From Rapana venosa (Eukaryota > Mollusca > Gastropoda > Neogastropoda > Muricidae): a DNA stretch of 64,000 nucleotides. The notes below the pieces were generated by a model. That model worked only from the letters and a program-made list of their open reading frames with translations, did no database searches and was not told the DNA's origin. The translations under genes and the position numbers were made by a program. Location: the NCBI GenBank assembly GCA_028751875.1, contig CM054153.1:7889150-7953149 (forward strand). The letters run 5' to 3'. Below are positions 13,500-24,369 of the stretch, piece by piece. The first letter of the stretch is position 1. Each line of letters begins with the position of its first letter.

Positions 13500-13830
13500 T
13501 CCCCTGTAAAAGGGAAAGGGATGGGGCCGGGGGGGTTAGGGGTGAAGCGCGTTTTGCGTTTGTGCTGGGAATCTGCCCGACCCAGGTTTAAATCTCGTTC
13601 AAGAGGTTTTTCATCGAGAGTTTAAAATCAGTGCCGGGTCCGACCCCCCAAAGTCCTTGGATGAGACTATAAAAACCCAGGTCCCGTTGCCAACGCCTTT
13701 CCCGAACATCTTGCGTACAATTAAATCCCCTTTCCCCTTTTGGAACAAAAGGTCAAAATTTTGTGCCGGGGGGAACGGAATGAAAAATTTCAAAAAAGCA
13801 TTTCACCCAGGGGAAAGTATGTAAAAAAGC
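13500..13830 (+). mobile_element. SINE family A copy, degraded
   Basis: Landmarks follow the clean copies at 36366-36700 and 62415-62735: a GTTAGGGGTGAAGCG-like A-box region, GGTTTAAATCTCGTTCAAG, TCAGTGCCG, GAGACTATAAAAACCCAGGTCCC, GAACATCTTGCGTACA and GGAACGGAATGAAAAATTTC. It sits in the poor-quality block. Confidence 0.65.
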
Positions 13831-14145
13831 CACACGGGGTTTAAAACCATTATTCCCCAAAAAAAAAAGAATAAAGAAAAAAAATATAAATATCATTTTA
13901 TATAGGGCCATTAAAAAAATTTTGTAAAGCTAAATTTTTTTACTAGACTTATAAAGGGGGTAACACTTACGCGTTTCACACAAAAAACCCAAAACAAACA
14001 CAAACTATTCAATCCCAAAATTTTTTCTTCAGCGTTACTGTTTATAATATGACCCCTTTTAAGAATTCTTTTTTGCCGGTCCATGTTTATTACCCGCCCC
14101 AAAACCCTATTCACGCGCGAAAACGGCAACAGTAGAAGTACTCAC

Positions 14146-14354
14146 TGTTGAATCTCTTCCACGGAGAGATGGGATTTGAGACGCGAGACCTTGTCCCTCA
14201 ACTGCCGAAAGTAAACTTTGACGTTGCGGTTGTCGAGGTCGAGCAGTTTGAGGGAGTAGGTGGCCTCCAGACGAATGGTGGCCACTGACTTCTCCAGCAA
14301 CCTCTGCTCCTTCTGGTTGAAGGCCATGGCCACCAGCTCCCCTTTCCCCCGCCC
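14146..14354 (-). CDS. Orphan internal exon, charged helical protein of unknown family
   Basis: On the minus strand a 209-nt segment is bounded by an acceptor reading CCTCCCCAG (exon begins at 14354) and a donor reading GTGAGT (intron begins at 14145). It starts in phase 0 and ends after two bases of a codon. It encodes about 69 residues without a stop, rich in Leu, Lys, Arg, Glu and Gln, including the segments EQRLLEKSV, IRLEATYSLKLLDLDNRN and FRQLRDKVSRLKSHLSVEE, which look amphipathic and possibly coiled-coil. Codon use is GC3-rich and ordered, unlike the surrounding noisy AT-rich DNA, and this part appears free of base errors. I do not recognise the family. The adjacent alternative frame is also open but repeat-like. 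No partner exons can be joined with confidence; GC-rich pieces at 11870-12200 are candidates. Confidence 0.55.
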
Positions 14355-14654
14355 CTGGGGAGGTCTCATTAGGGTTGGTAGGGAAATTTTCCCCCAGTTT
14401 GGTTTTGCAAGGGTTTTCTGAACCAAAAGTGTTTTGTTTTTTACATTTTCTGGGCATGTGTAGGGATGTGTGATGATGGTTTATTTGGGGGTTTAAAAAG
14501 GAGGGGGGAATTGTTTTTTTGGGGGATAGTTATCAACTGTACAATCTGCCTGTCCAAAATATTGTAATTGCCCTTCATGGGTTTTATTAAAGTGTTTTTT
14601 TATTGACTTTTTACTGTGAAAAATTTTTCTCAGTATGTGTATTTTTTTATCTAT

Positions 14655-14720
14655 TCTTTTCCCCCCCAGGATAATGGAAAAGCACTATTTGCTTTTTTAC
14701 ATCCCGTCCCCATGTTATGC
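14655..14720 (-). mobile_element. SINE family A 3' end fragment
   Basis: AGGATAATGGAAAAGCACTA and CTTTTTTACATCCCGTCCCC match the reverse of the SINE A 3' end (compare 41507-41550 and 48191-48235). The copy is cut short and followed by GT-rich sequence. Confidence 0.55.
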
Positions 14721-14924
14721 AGGGGTTTTGTGGTGGTTTTTGGGGGTGTGGTGTGTGTTTGGGGGGATGTGTGTGTGTGGTTTACAGCCCAAAGCAATTT
14801 TTTCAAAAATTGATACACATTTTAAAAAACTTTTTAGTAAAAAAAAAAAAAATTAGTAATTTAAAAAATTTTTTACTGAAAAAACAGCCGCCCCCACACC
14901 CTTTATTCCTATCTCAACCCCACA

Positions 14925-15005
14925 GACAGACAGACACACACACACACACACACACAAAAACACACCAACACACACACACCCCACAAACCAAACACCCCAC
15001 ACAAA
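14925..15005 (+). repeat. (CA)n microsatellite
   Basis: CAGACAGACAG followed by (CA)n and degenerate CAC repeats. Confidence 0.75.
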
Positions 15006-16950
15006 AATAAAGCTAAACGGTTCAAAACACACACCCGCAGATCTAGCAATTCAACCCGGAAGCTCAACAGTTAGGCTGCCCCAAGGGGGCCCCCCGCCCA
15101 AAAAAAACCCTCCCCCCTGCCAGCTTTTGAATGAGTTTAAAATAATGGGCCCTTTTTGGGTTTTTTGAGGAACTAAAAAAAATTTTTTTAGACGAGTGCG
15201 ACCCCAACTGAGAGAAAAGCCCAATCCTTTCACCCTTTCCCCCAAGAAAACAGAGGAATTCTGAAGACAGCAGGGCCCCCCCACATCACCCCAAAGCCCT
15301 GATGACTTGAAACAAGGGCCACTAAAGGTAATTCTATTTTCTTTTTTTTTTTCTTTTTTGTTTTTTTGTAACTTTCATAGTGCAAACGTAGTTGGTGGGA
15401 AAAATTTATGGGTTTTATAGAGATTTTGGGAAAAGGGTTGATACATGACAAGTTACCGTTAAAAATTTCTTTTGGGAAATAAATTTTTCCCCGCTCCTTC
15501 CACTTTTGGGATTACTTCATAGTAAGGTTTCAACATTTTTCAACTGGGCCTGATAGAAGGGATGAAACTTTACTGCCAGGAAAGATTTTTACTGACGTCC
15601 CGCAGAAATTTTGATTTAGGACCCGGGAAAAAAAAGGGTACACACAGGCCCCTTCTATAGATATTTCCCCATCATTTGCTCAAAGGGAAAAGGGAAAAAC
15701 CCTTTGGGGGACTTATTGTGTGCAAAAAAACCCAAACACTGTTTCTGCTTTTATAATCAAGATGTCCCGAAAATCCGAAAACAGGCTTTTACCCGGGAAA
15801 ACCCCCTTTCGGCCTGTTCCCCCGATAAAAAATATTAAAAATGAGGGGAAATCGGGCCTTTTTTGGTATGCATTAAAAGTGTCAAATAATTCTTTGCTAC
15901 CGGGAAAGGGTTGGTTTTGAAAGGGGGCGGGTTTGTGGTTTTATCCTCTTTTGTGATCGTTTTTTGTGGTTCTCCCGGGACGCATAAACCCCCCGTTTCT
16001 GAGCCATGTTGCTGAGGCGAAGGGTGTGAGGAGCGACCCCCTTTTGATTTTTTTAAAAAAAAATCTGATTAGTTGCCCAGTTTAAACTTACAATGGGGAC
16101 AGTCCTTATATAGCATCGTGGGCGGTGGGATGTAAACATCATTTAGATATGATAAAACCCAAAGTGCCTTGGCAGCACACATTTTTATACGAAAAAAAAC
16201 CGGGCGGGGAAAAAAAGAGGGATTTTTCTTGGGGAAGTTATGTTTTAAAAACCATTTTTATAGGGAAAAAATAAAACACATTCACGTGACATTTAGTTTT
16301 TATTTTTTCCCTCAGACCCAAAAGGGGAAAAAAGGGGAAGGCCGGCAACGAAACCCCCACCTCACGATTCATTTTTTAGGGAGGTGGGAAAGTCCTTTAC
16401 GTCCTTGGCCCCTTTCCCCTCCGTGGGGGGTTTTTTTGAGGGGTTGGGGTTTTTGGTTTTTAAAAACCCCTTTTATGCATTCTTTTGAATTTTTCCCAAC
16501 GTCGGACCCCTTTTTTTGTTGACCTTAAAAATTAAAACGGCGGATACGAAGACAAAAAAAGATTGGGGGTTTTTAAAACTTGTTTTATCGATAGTTCCAC
16601 AGTTTTTGGGAAGGACAAACTTTTTTAAAAGAAAATGACAGCCCTGAAAAAGGTCGTGTAGTCCCCGCGAGGGTAATTTGCGAAAAAAATTAAAATTAAA
16701 TCTGGCAACTTTTTTTTCCCCTAAACGTTCTTTGAAAAAAAAAAGGTTTCAAAAATCCAAAAGGATTTTCTTCCTTTTTTCCCCCCCCGTTTTTTTTACT
16801 AGAAAATTTTTTTCCATGTCAGATTGGGGTTCCCGTATTTTTTGGTTTTTAGTATTCTTAATTTAAACATGACCGGCTTTTTGCTTTAGGCAGCAAACGC
16901 CTTTAAAGCCCCCCCCCCTCTCTTCCCCTCTTATTGTCCCCGTTTCCTGT

Positions 16951-16972
16951 CCCCCCCCCCCCCCCCCCCCCC
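16951..16972 (+). repeat. Poly(C) run of 22
   Basis: An uninterrupted C run. Its exact length is uncertain because the block is of poor quality. Confidence 0.7.
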
Positions 16973-17804
16973 ATCCAGCAAAACAAAAATTTTAAAGTTT
17001 TAGGGGCGGAAATTTTTACCCCGTACAAAAAAATTTTTGCTACCACCAAAAGAACATCTTGTTAAAAAAGAAGCAAACAAAATGTTAAGTTTATGAAGTG
17101 AAAACACACACAATCAAAAAATCAGGCACTTACCCAAACGGAGAATTCCCAAAACAGTCAGGAACAAAAGAAGTCCTGGGGATTTTTATTTTTTTTTCGC
17201 CCCCTGCCACTGACAAACAAAATCAAAAATCTTTTAGAAACGCCCCGCGGGAAATTTTCCCTTTTTTCTTAACACGGGCTACTGTTTGGGGACTAAAAGT
17301 AGCAGCAAATCACAAATCCAAAAAGCTTTTTCCTATTCCTGGGGTAGATTGGTAAGATGTGGATCGGTGGTTTTAGAGGGAAAACCCCCCGTGTAAGAAA
17401 GCGAGAAAATTGATTTCCCCCCTTTTATCTGAGCACCCCCCCCTCCCCCCTTTCCCACTAACCTTTGGTTGTGGTCGGGGGGCTAGCCCTTCCAGAAAAA
17501 GATAAAACCCAGGTCTTGTTGAAAACGGTATTCAGCGCCCGTAAAATAACCCACAGTAACAAAAATGGACTTTTCGGCACAATTCCCCAGAGAAGCATGC
17601 TCACATTTTAAAAAAATGCACACGCAAACAGAACAATAAAAACAGTGGCGCAAATTTTTTGGAAAAATGTTCTCCCCCGGGGGGAGCTGCCCAAACTTGA
17701 CGCGAGAAAACTGCCGTGATGGAAACAATATAAAAATAAAAATAAAATTTAACGTCCGGGTTGGGGGATTTTTATGGGTTGGAATTGTTCAAACAAAAAA
17801 CCCC

Positions 17805-17880
17805 ACACACACACACACCACACCCCACACCAAAAGAAGAGGAGAGGGGAGAGAGAGAGAGAGGGGGGGGGGGGGGGGGC
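17805..17880 (+). repeat. CA, GA and poly(G) low-complexity run
   Basis: A CACACACACA tract, then GAGAGAGAGAGAG, then a G run ending near 17879. Sequence on either side is noisy and has no gene. Confidence 0.7.
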
Positions 17881-18329
17881 TTTTAAAAAATTTAAAAAAT
17901 TTCGAAAAGAAACAAAATCAAGGGAAAACAAAACCGCTAAGATTCCTCTTTTTTATGAAGCACCAATTTCCTTTTTTTTTTTTTCCTTTAAAAAAAATCG
18001 TCTCAAAAATTTTAAAAAAAAAAAAAACAAACAAAAAAAAATAACCCCCCTTTTAACCCTTTGGGTTAAAAGGGGGAAAAAAAAAGTCCTTCCTTTTTTC
18101 TTCCCCCCTGGGGTTTTTTCCCCCTCCGCCCCCGGGGGGGGGGATACTGGTTCGGGCACCCCAAAATGCTGTGGGTCCCCAACCCTTTAGAAAAAGTGTT
18201 TAGCGCTTTAAAAACAAAGGGCCCAAAAACGAAAGGGCCCTTTGCCTTTTCCCAAACCCCCCCCCTTCCCCCCCAATCCCTCCTCCCGCTCCCCCCGCAT
18301 GCTGGGAAACAAAACCCTCATCACCCCCC

Positions 18330-18330
<1 letters not shown>

Positions 18331-18380
<50 letters not shown>
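18331..18380 (+). repeat. Poly(C) run of 50
   Basis: Fifty consecutive C residues, followed after one A by another C run. The proline-rich frames across it are artefacts. The length may reflect base-calling error. Confidence 0.75.
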
Positions 18381-18659
18381 ACCCCCCCCCCCCGCTTTCT
18401 TCCCCCCTTTCCCCCCCCCCCCCCCCCTTTCTTTTTTTTTTTTCTTTACCCTTTTTTCTTTTTCTTGTCTTGGCCCGTCTGGAAAAGCAGAGGGGGTAAA
18501 GCCCTATAGCCGGATTTTTTTAAAACTTTGGTTTTTCTTTATTGGGAAAGAGGGTTTTGGGGGGCAAGGAATTTTTGTTTTACAAGTGGAGCAGGTGACT
18601 TTTTCTTGCATGTTTCCCCCCGAGCAGCGACAACAAAATCGTAGGGCCCCTTTTTGAAC

Positions 18660-18690
18660 GAGAGATGAGGGAAAAGAGAGAGGGGAGAAA

Positions 18691-18721
<31 letters not shown>

Positions 18722-18880
18722 GAGACAATGACAAATTCTTTTTTTTCGAGGATAAGAAAAGAAACCCCTGGCTTTTTTTCATCCATCCCGCCCTTAAGGG
18801 TAAATATGATAATAAAATAAATAAAAACCCATTTGAGAGAGAGAGAGGGGAGAAGAGAAGAGGGGAGAGAGAGAAAAGAA
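18660..18880 (+). repeat. (GA)n microsatellites
   Basis: Two GA-rich tracts at about 18660-18725 and 18834-18880. Confidence 0.75.
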
Positions 18881-19149
18881 AAGGGGAAGATTTTAAAAAC
18901 GACGTTTTAAAAAATCTTTTTGTTTGTTTGGCCTTTGTTGTTGTTTAAATTTCTGAAGGGAGGGGGGTGATCAGAAAAGTAAACACGATAACGAAGTAAT
19001 CTAGATGTTTGCGGTCGTTTAGCTTTTTAACGCGAATAACAAACACCCGGGTTTTTTTTGGGTTTGCCGCTTTGAGCTGAGAGGGATTCGTGGGGGAAAA
19101 GGAGTAGGGAGTCTTTACACTTAAGCGTGCGTGAGGCATCGCGGCGCGC

Positions 19150-19270
19150 CCCCAAAACACACAAAAACACACACCACCCCAACCCCCCACACACACACAC
19201 ACACACACACACACAACAACACACACGCACGCCCCACACAAAAAAACACCCCACAACACACACACACAGA
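19150..19270 (+). repeat. (CA)n microsatellite
   Basis: (CA)n with CACC and CAAC interruptions, at the right edge of the poor-quality block. Confidence 0.8.
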
Positions 19271-19274
19271 AATT

Positions 19275-19560
19275 TTCACTGTTACTCACCGTCCCCCCTG
19301 GGAATCACTGTGAGATTGAAAGTACACACTGGATGAGAAATTTGCAGTCAAGTACCTGGCCTTGCAGGCAGCCACACTCCGACTTCCCGCAACTTTTTGG
19401 TTTTTATAGGAGAGTGCAAATCGTTATGACCAAAGCTTGTCATGGCTGAAGGCAATTTTAACACAACATAATGACAGCAGAACATTTTAAAGTGGGCCTT
19501 GGCTCTTAGCTTATATCAATAACTGACAAAGCTTTTTTGCCTGGGCCAGGACGTTTTGTA
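19275..19560 (+). repeat. Repeat family B copy (clean)
   Basis: It contains CCTGGGAATCACTGTGAGAT, AAGTACCTGGCC, GGCAGCCACACTCCGACTTC, TATAGGAGAGTGCAAATCGT, AGCTTGTCATGGCTGAAGGC, AACATTTTAAAGTGGGCCTT and ATCAATAACTGACAAAGC in the same order as in the reverse copy at 40712-41070. I see no pol III head in the part present and cannot classify the family. The first ~45 bases of the family are missing or replaced by a CA repeat. Confidence 0.8.
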
Positions 19561-19759
19561 AAGGTGAAAGGAAAAGCCCCAGAAGCCATGTAAAGGAAAG
19601 ACAGCACCATTATAGACTGGTGCTGAGGCCATAGACTAGAGACAATGTCGTCAAAGCAAGGAACAGGTTCTACTCTGCATGGGGTCTTCTTGTTGGTTTA
19701 ACTCCTCCCCTACCACCCCTCCACGAACCCCGCGAGTTTTTACTCATCCGGAACAACGC

Positions 19760-20270
19760 TATGCCGCGCTGGGGCGTTGTGGATAAGCTTGATAATTTGG
19801 CTGTAAGGCCCGGGTTCTAATCCCACGAGTCTTTTGGTCGCTGTGGCATCGTAGATAAGTGAGGCTGCTGGTTGTGAATTTTTGTGAAATGGTTCGAATT
19901 CCATTAAAGGCAGTGTTTTCGCTGTGGGGAAGTGGATGTTACAATATTGGGCTGTGAGGTCCAGGTTCCAATTCTATTGTAGGTGTGTTGGTCACTGTGG
20001 CGCAGTGGTTAAGCTTGAGTATTGTTCATGAGGTCTGGATTCAAATTCTCTTCAAGGTAAAGTAATATTGTATGGCGTGTAGTTGATTTGACAGATTCGA
20101 CCGCTTGTAATTGAAGGTAACTGGTTATGTCCAGTAGTTGTCGACGTTCATTTGCCTGAGATTTTTTTTCCTTTCATTTTGATCACTGTCGCTACAGCTG
20201 AGTAGATAAGACCTTTTGACTCCTGTCCTGTGGGTCTATGAAGTCGTGGGTTTGAATCTCGGCAGGGGCG
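19760..20270 (+). repeat. Tandem array of tRNA-like modules
   Basis: At least four modules follow each other with a period of 72-78 bp, judged from B-box-like motifs GGGTTCTAATCCC (about 19812), GGTTCGAATTCC (19891), AGGTTCCAATTCT (about 19962) and GGATTCAAATTCTC (about 20037). A fifth, GGGTTTGAATCTCG (about 20249), lies further away. Each is preceded by an A-box-like stretch, best preserved as TGTGGCGCAGTGGTTAAGC at about 19996. None folds obviously into a full tRNA with paired acceptor ends. They look like decayed tRNA-derived SINE heads arranged in tandem. Confidence 0.6.
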
Positions 20271-20397
20271 TCTGGTGAATTAAGAGGTGGCGATTTTGTA
20301 TGGGTCCTCCATCCTTTTATATAAAAATTTTCAGATCAATGCCGTAGCCACTTAACGCCATCAATTTGTGAGGTGAGAACAGCCGTTTCTTGAATTA

Positions 20398-20564
20398 ATA
20401 ATAATAATAATAATATATGGAATTTATATAGCGCTGAATCTTGTAAAAAAAACCAAACAAATCGAAGCGCTTGCACTCAATCATTTACAGGCATTCAACT
20501 CTCCTTAAACATAATGAACAACAGATTTCAAAACCATGCGCGCGCACGCATGCACGCACACACA

Positions 20565-20623
<59 letters not shown>

Positions 20624-21385
20624 ACACACACCACACCCTCGGAACAACACTTAGAAGGTGAAAGATGCTGTTGAAAATTAGGGACAGATATTTGGGGGAA
20701 AGTCTCAGGCAGGAAATAAGTGTGTTTTGAGGCTGGATTTGAAGGTATCAAGTGAAGGCTTTTGTCGAAGTGAAAGAGGGAGGTCATTCCAGGTGGATGG
20801 ACCAGAAACAGAGAAGGAGCGACGGCCAACAGTGGTTTGTTTAAATCTGGGTGTTCGAAAGCACAAAGTATCTGCGGCTGAACGAAGGGAACGGGATGGA
20901 GTGTACAGATGAAGACAGTTACAAAGATAAGGGGGTGCAGATTTGTGGAGACATTTGAAACAGAGGGTATTGATTTTATACTCCAGTCTTTGTGAGACAG
21001 GCAGCCAGTGAAGAGATCGCAGAAGAGGAGTGATGTGTTCAGATTTTTTCTTTCTTAGGACCAGTCGAGCTGCAGAGTTTTGCACGCGTTGAAGAGAGTG
21101 GATAGATGATGCTGGTAGGCCAGCCAAAAGAGAATTACAGTAGTCTAAACGTGAAAGAATGAGAGATGTGACAAGCTTGGAAGTTGCATCAGTGGACAGA
21201 TACTTGCGAATCGCGCTTATGCGCCGTACTTGATAGTAGCAAGACTGGCAGGTCTGGGTGATTAATTTTTTCATAGAGAGTGTGTTGTCAAGAACTACTC
21301 CTAAATACTTCACAGAGTTGGACAAAGGACAAAGAATTTCTGGTCTGGTGTTGTGTTTGAATGTCTTGGGCTGTAAACGTAATTA
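20398..21385 (-). mobile_element. CR1/L2-like non-LTR retrotransposon, 5'-truncated
   Basis: Read on the minus strand, this is the end of a LINE: in-frame reverse-transcriptase C-terminal sequence from about 21376, a stop after LKTHLFPA near 20705, a 3' UTR containing a long (GT)n microsatellite (about 20545-20640), the conserved tail GATTGAGTGCAAGCGCTTCG and TTCAGCGCTATATAAATTCC, and a terminal (TTA)n repeat (+ strand 20398-20415 reads AATAATAAT). The tail recurs at 781-930 and 63550-63700. A short tandem (TTA)n end and heavy 5' truncation fit target-primed reverse transcription in the CR1/L2 group. The endonuclease and most of the RT are absent. Confidence 0.85.
20705..21325 (-). pseudogene. 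LINE reverse transcriptase C-terminal fragment
   Basis: An uninterrupted 206-codon frame carries the C-terminal features of CR1/L2-type LINE polyproteins: FKYLG-like motif as VKYLGVVLDNTLSM near the start, then SRLDYCNSLLAGLP, a LQRVQNSAARLV helix, LLRSLHWLPVSQRLEYKI, and FSVSGPSTWNDLPLSLR before the terminal LDTFKSSLKTHLFPA. The frame stays open upstream of the first Met to about 21376, so the Met is not a true start. The catalytic YADD part lies upstream of the truncation, so this copy cannot code for an active enzyme. Lack of stops in 620 bp suggests a fairly young insertion. Confidence 0.85.
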
Positions 21386-21389
21386 TGCA

Positions 21390-22640
21390 CATATTATCGT
21401 TTTTACACACAGTTTAAAAAATATCATGAACAAAGTTTCAAATACAGACATCCGAAATTGTGGGCTCAATCCTGAACTCAACATACCACCCACCCCCCTT
21501 CTTCTTCTTTTTTTTATTTTTTAAGGGGAGGGGGCTATGTCACTGACTTTATTCAGAGAGAACGTTTTGCTTTTTTGTTTATATTTTACTCGCCAGTCTG
21601 TCATATCATCCACATAGTTCTTCCTACTACACAACGCATGAGCCGTGGAGTCAATCTGCCGTCACTTGTCGTTCCTGAAGACCAAACTTTGAAAGGACTT
21701 TTCTTCGTACTCTTTTCACCTGTCCCTGCTGGAGTCAATGCTTAGCAATTGTTGGCATTGTGATCTTATGGTCTGGAACCGTGTGGTGTGGCTGTCACTG
21801 CCTTTTGTTTTCCTCAAGACCGATAGAATGTCACTGGGCTGACTCAGAACTATGGTAGTATTCCTCTTCAGTCCTCCCGGGGCCACGTGTGGGGATGGGA
21901 GAGAGGGGTGGGGGTGGCTATAGGTCTAAGGTTCCTTTGAGATTTTTTTTTCTAGCCGGACCATACTTACTATATCTGATTGTGCAATACTGTCTAAAAG
22001 ATTTGAGCTGATATTGCGTAAGTCAGATGTAGTAAGTATGCCTCTAAACTGGAATTTGAAACTAAACCTTCCTATATTAGAGAAGGGTTCATTTGCTTTG
22101 CAAAGAAGTCTTGTCAACAGTTATATTGGTTTAAAAAAAAATCTTTTGGCACAGTTAAAACATCGATTCAGGGAGGATTAAACTTTTATCCACACGTGAA
22201 AATCCCCCCCCCCCCCCCCCACTCTCTCTCTTTACGAGGGTGGGGATGTTTTGTATTTTGATGTACAAACACGAGATGACTGTTTACAGTTTATTTTTAA
22301 AAGAATTTGAAGGTTGGTTTTTGTTTTGCTGATTGGTTTGGTTTTTTGTTTGTTTTTGTGTTTACCTTTTTTGTAGATAAAATTCGGTTCTGGTAGGATT
22401 CAAGCGTTTCGACACACTGTGAAAAATTCACCCCACACTTTATCTTTTTGTTTCTTTTGATTTTTTTTCTTCTGATGTTGAAATATGAGATAACTGTTTA
22501 CCACAGACACTAAAGTTTACTACTTGAAGAAATAGGAACATTTATTTTTTTGTGTGGTATATTTCAACTTTTGTGTTCAGAGAAACAAAAAGTAGTACTT
22601 ATGAAGTTCACAGTCGAATTTTTTTCCTGATGCGAGTTTA
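21390..22640. other. No recognisable gene
   Basis: Ordinary non-coding sequence with a C17 run at 22204-22220 and T-rich stretches. No frame is long or conserved-looking, and I see no repeat shared with the rest of the window. Confidence 0.5.
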
Positions 22641-22689
22641 GAAATGCAGCAGATCTCTACTCCCACCCCACCCTTGTCTCTCTCCTTCT

Positions 22690-23065
22690 CCCCCCCCCCC
22701 TCTCTCTCTCTCTCTTGTGTGTGTGTGTGTGTGTGTGTGTTGTGTGTGTGTGCACGCTTCCACGCCTTCCATAGTCCTACATGTGTGTGCATGTGTGAGC
22801 ATTCATGCGTAAGTCAAATCACAGTGACCAGAAGAAAGGAAGGAAATGACTGTATCAACACAGGCAACTGTGGGCTCAGTGGATAGATGTAAACATTGAC
22901 ACAGGGGGTTTCTAGCTCACCCCCACTGCAAACAGCCAGCAATTTGAGGGAGAGAGAGACACAGAGAGACAGAGAGAGAGAGCTGGATCTTTTTTTGGTA
23001 ACCGTGTTGTGTGTGTGTGTGTGAGTGAGTACGCGTGTGTGTGTGTGTGTGTGGTGTGTGTGTGT

Positions 23066-23121
<56 letters not shown>

Positions 23122-23132
23122 TGCGTGCGTGT
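22690..23132 (+). repeat. (CT)n, (GT)n and (GTGC)n microsatellites
   Basis: CTCTCTCT followed by (GT)n at 22700-22752, GAGAGA at 22946-22982, and a compound GT/GTGC tract at 23008-23132 ending in repeated CGTG units. Confidence 0.85.
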
Positions 23133-23139
23133 GTCCAGG

Positions 23140-24040
23140 TAGCAGGCTACTAGAACTACTGAGAGGCGCTGTGTTCAAGCAAGTCAGTTTGACGTGTAGG
23201 TGTGAGTTAGGCTATAGCCACGTTGGGCAGTGGTGGGAAGAAGGGTGCTTTTTGTGTCCTGGGTGCGATCGCCTCAGTTTTCAAAGATCCGAAATGGCAA
23301 TAGTTCGAGATCCGTTATACTTCACCTTTCTTCAAAGGATAGGAAGTCCACACTAAAAGCATTCATTCTATAACCAGCCCTCCCTTTTCTCTGCCTCTAA
23401 AAATAGAGAAAGACGGACACAGAAAGAAAAGCTGAAGCTCTGACAAAGAACAGAAAGGAAAGCAAAGAGCTAACATCCCAGCTCTAAAAAAACCCCACCT
23501 CCAACAACAAAAACCAAACCTTGAATAGATGAATTAACAGATAAGCAACAAAAGGGAGAAGACAAGAATAAAAAAAGAAAAGAAAAAGACACTCAATCCT
23601 GGAACAACCCTGGCCATCATGAAATAGAAAAATGATCATTTCTACACCTACTGCTGGCATTGTCAGTCATAGTTTCAAGGTGGAGGGGGGAGAAAAGGGA
23701 GAAAAAAAGACAGACATTTTATTGTGCCAGTTATTGAATTGGCATAACTGGCTGATGAAAAAAAAACCCCAGAGACTGACAAATCTTATAAACACAGAAG
23801 AGGGTCAGATACGTCACTGAGCAGCTCTGCACATGGTAAGAAAAGTACTACTGCTGGCCATATTATTATATAACATTGTGTGTGTTGGTGGTGGGGGGGG
23901 GGGGGGGGGGGGAGAAGTGTGGGCAAACAGTTAGACATTCTCCATCATTATGAAGAGGTTTAACTTTTAAAAAAAACACTAAAAAAGAAACAGAAGATGA
24001 AATATGATGGCTAAGTTCCCTGCAGATATCAGTTATCATT
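23140..24040. other. No recognisable gene; poly(G) run
   Basis: Non-coding, A-rich in 23400-23800, with a G20 run at 23893-23912. I see nothing else here. Confidence 0.5.
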
Positions 24041-24044
24041 ATTG

Positions 24045-24366
24045 TTATATGTTCCCCAGCTTAGCAACCTGGGGGTCACCCAGAATGTACACTCTGACTC
24101 ATCCTGCCTGGGAATCACTGAGACCACACGTACACACTGAATGAGTTTGCCTGTATGATTCCTTTCAAGCACTTCACTACATAGGCAGCATTACTCCAAC
24201 TTTTAGAGGATTTTTTTTTTTAACAAGGAGAGCTCGGGTTATGCTGGGAGCTTGTCAAGGCTGAAGACAATCTCAACATGCCATTTTACAACACACCTTT
24301 TTCAATATATGCCTTGACACTTAGCTGACATCAATACCTGACGCAGCCTTTTGCCCTGGGCCGGCA
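24045..24366 (+). repeat. Repeat family B copy (clean)
   Basis: A near-complete copy: TGTTCCCCAGCTTAGCAACC at the start, CTGGGGGTCACCCAGAATGT, CTGGGAATCACTGAGA, TTCAAGCACTTCACTACATA, a T-rich gap, GAGCTTGTCAAGGCTGAAGA, ACATCAATACCTGACGCAGC and CCCTGGGCCGG at the end. Compare 40712-41070 in the opposite orientation. Confidence 0.8.
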
Positions 24367-24369
24367 GAG

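Larger units (their letters stand above)
1..19270. other. Low-base-quality, repeat-rich sequence block
   Basis: From the left edge to about 19.27 kb nearly every stretch shows inflated homopolymers (runs of A, T, G or C of 4-10 every few dozen bases). Repeat families that are clean further right appear here in degraded form, with substitutions that lengthen neighbouring homopolymers. The change at about 19270 is abrupt: the repeat copy at 19275-19560 is clean. I infer an uncorrected long-read or gap-filled segment. Reading frames inside this block cannot be trusted, and apart from the items listed separately I see only microsatellites and repeat debris. Confidence 0.75.

Noticed and set aside
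18166..18657. 163-codon proline-rich frame
   Set aside because: It is produced by a 50-base C run and neighbouring C/T runs in poor-quality sequence.
19989..20052. Functional tRNA gene
   Set aside because: The A box is excellent but the B box is altered, and paired acceptor and anticodon arms are not evident; it is one module of a decayed array.
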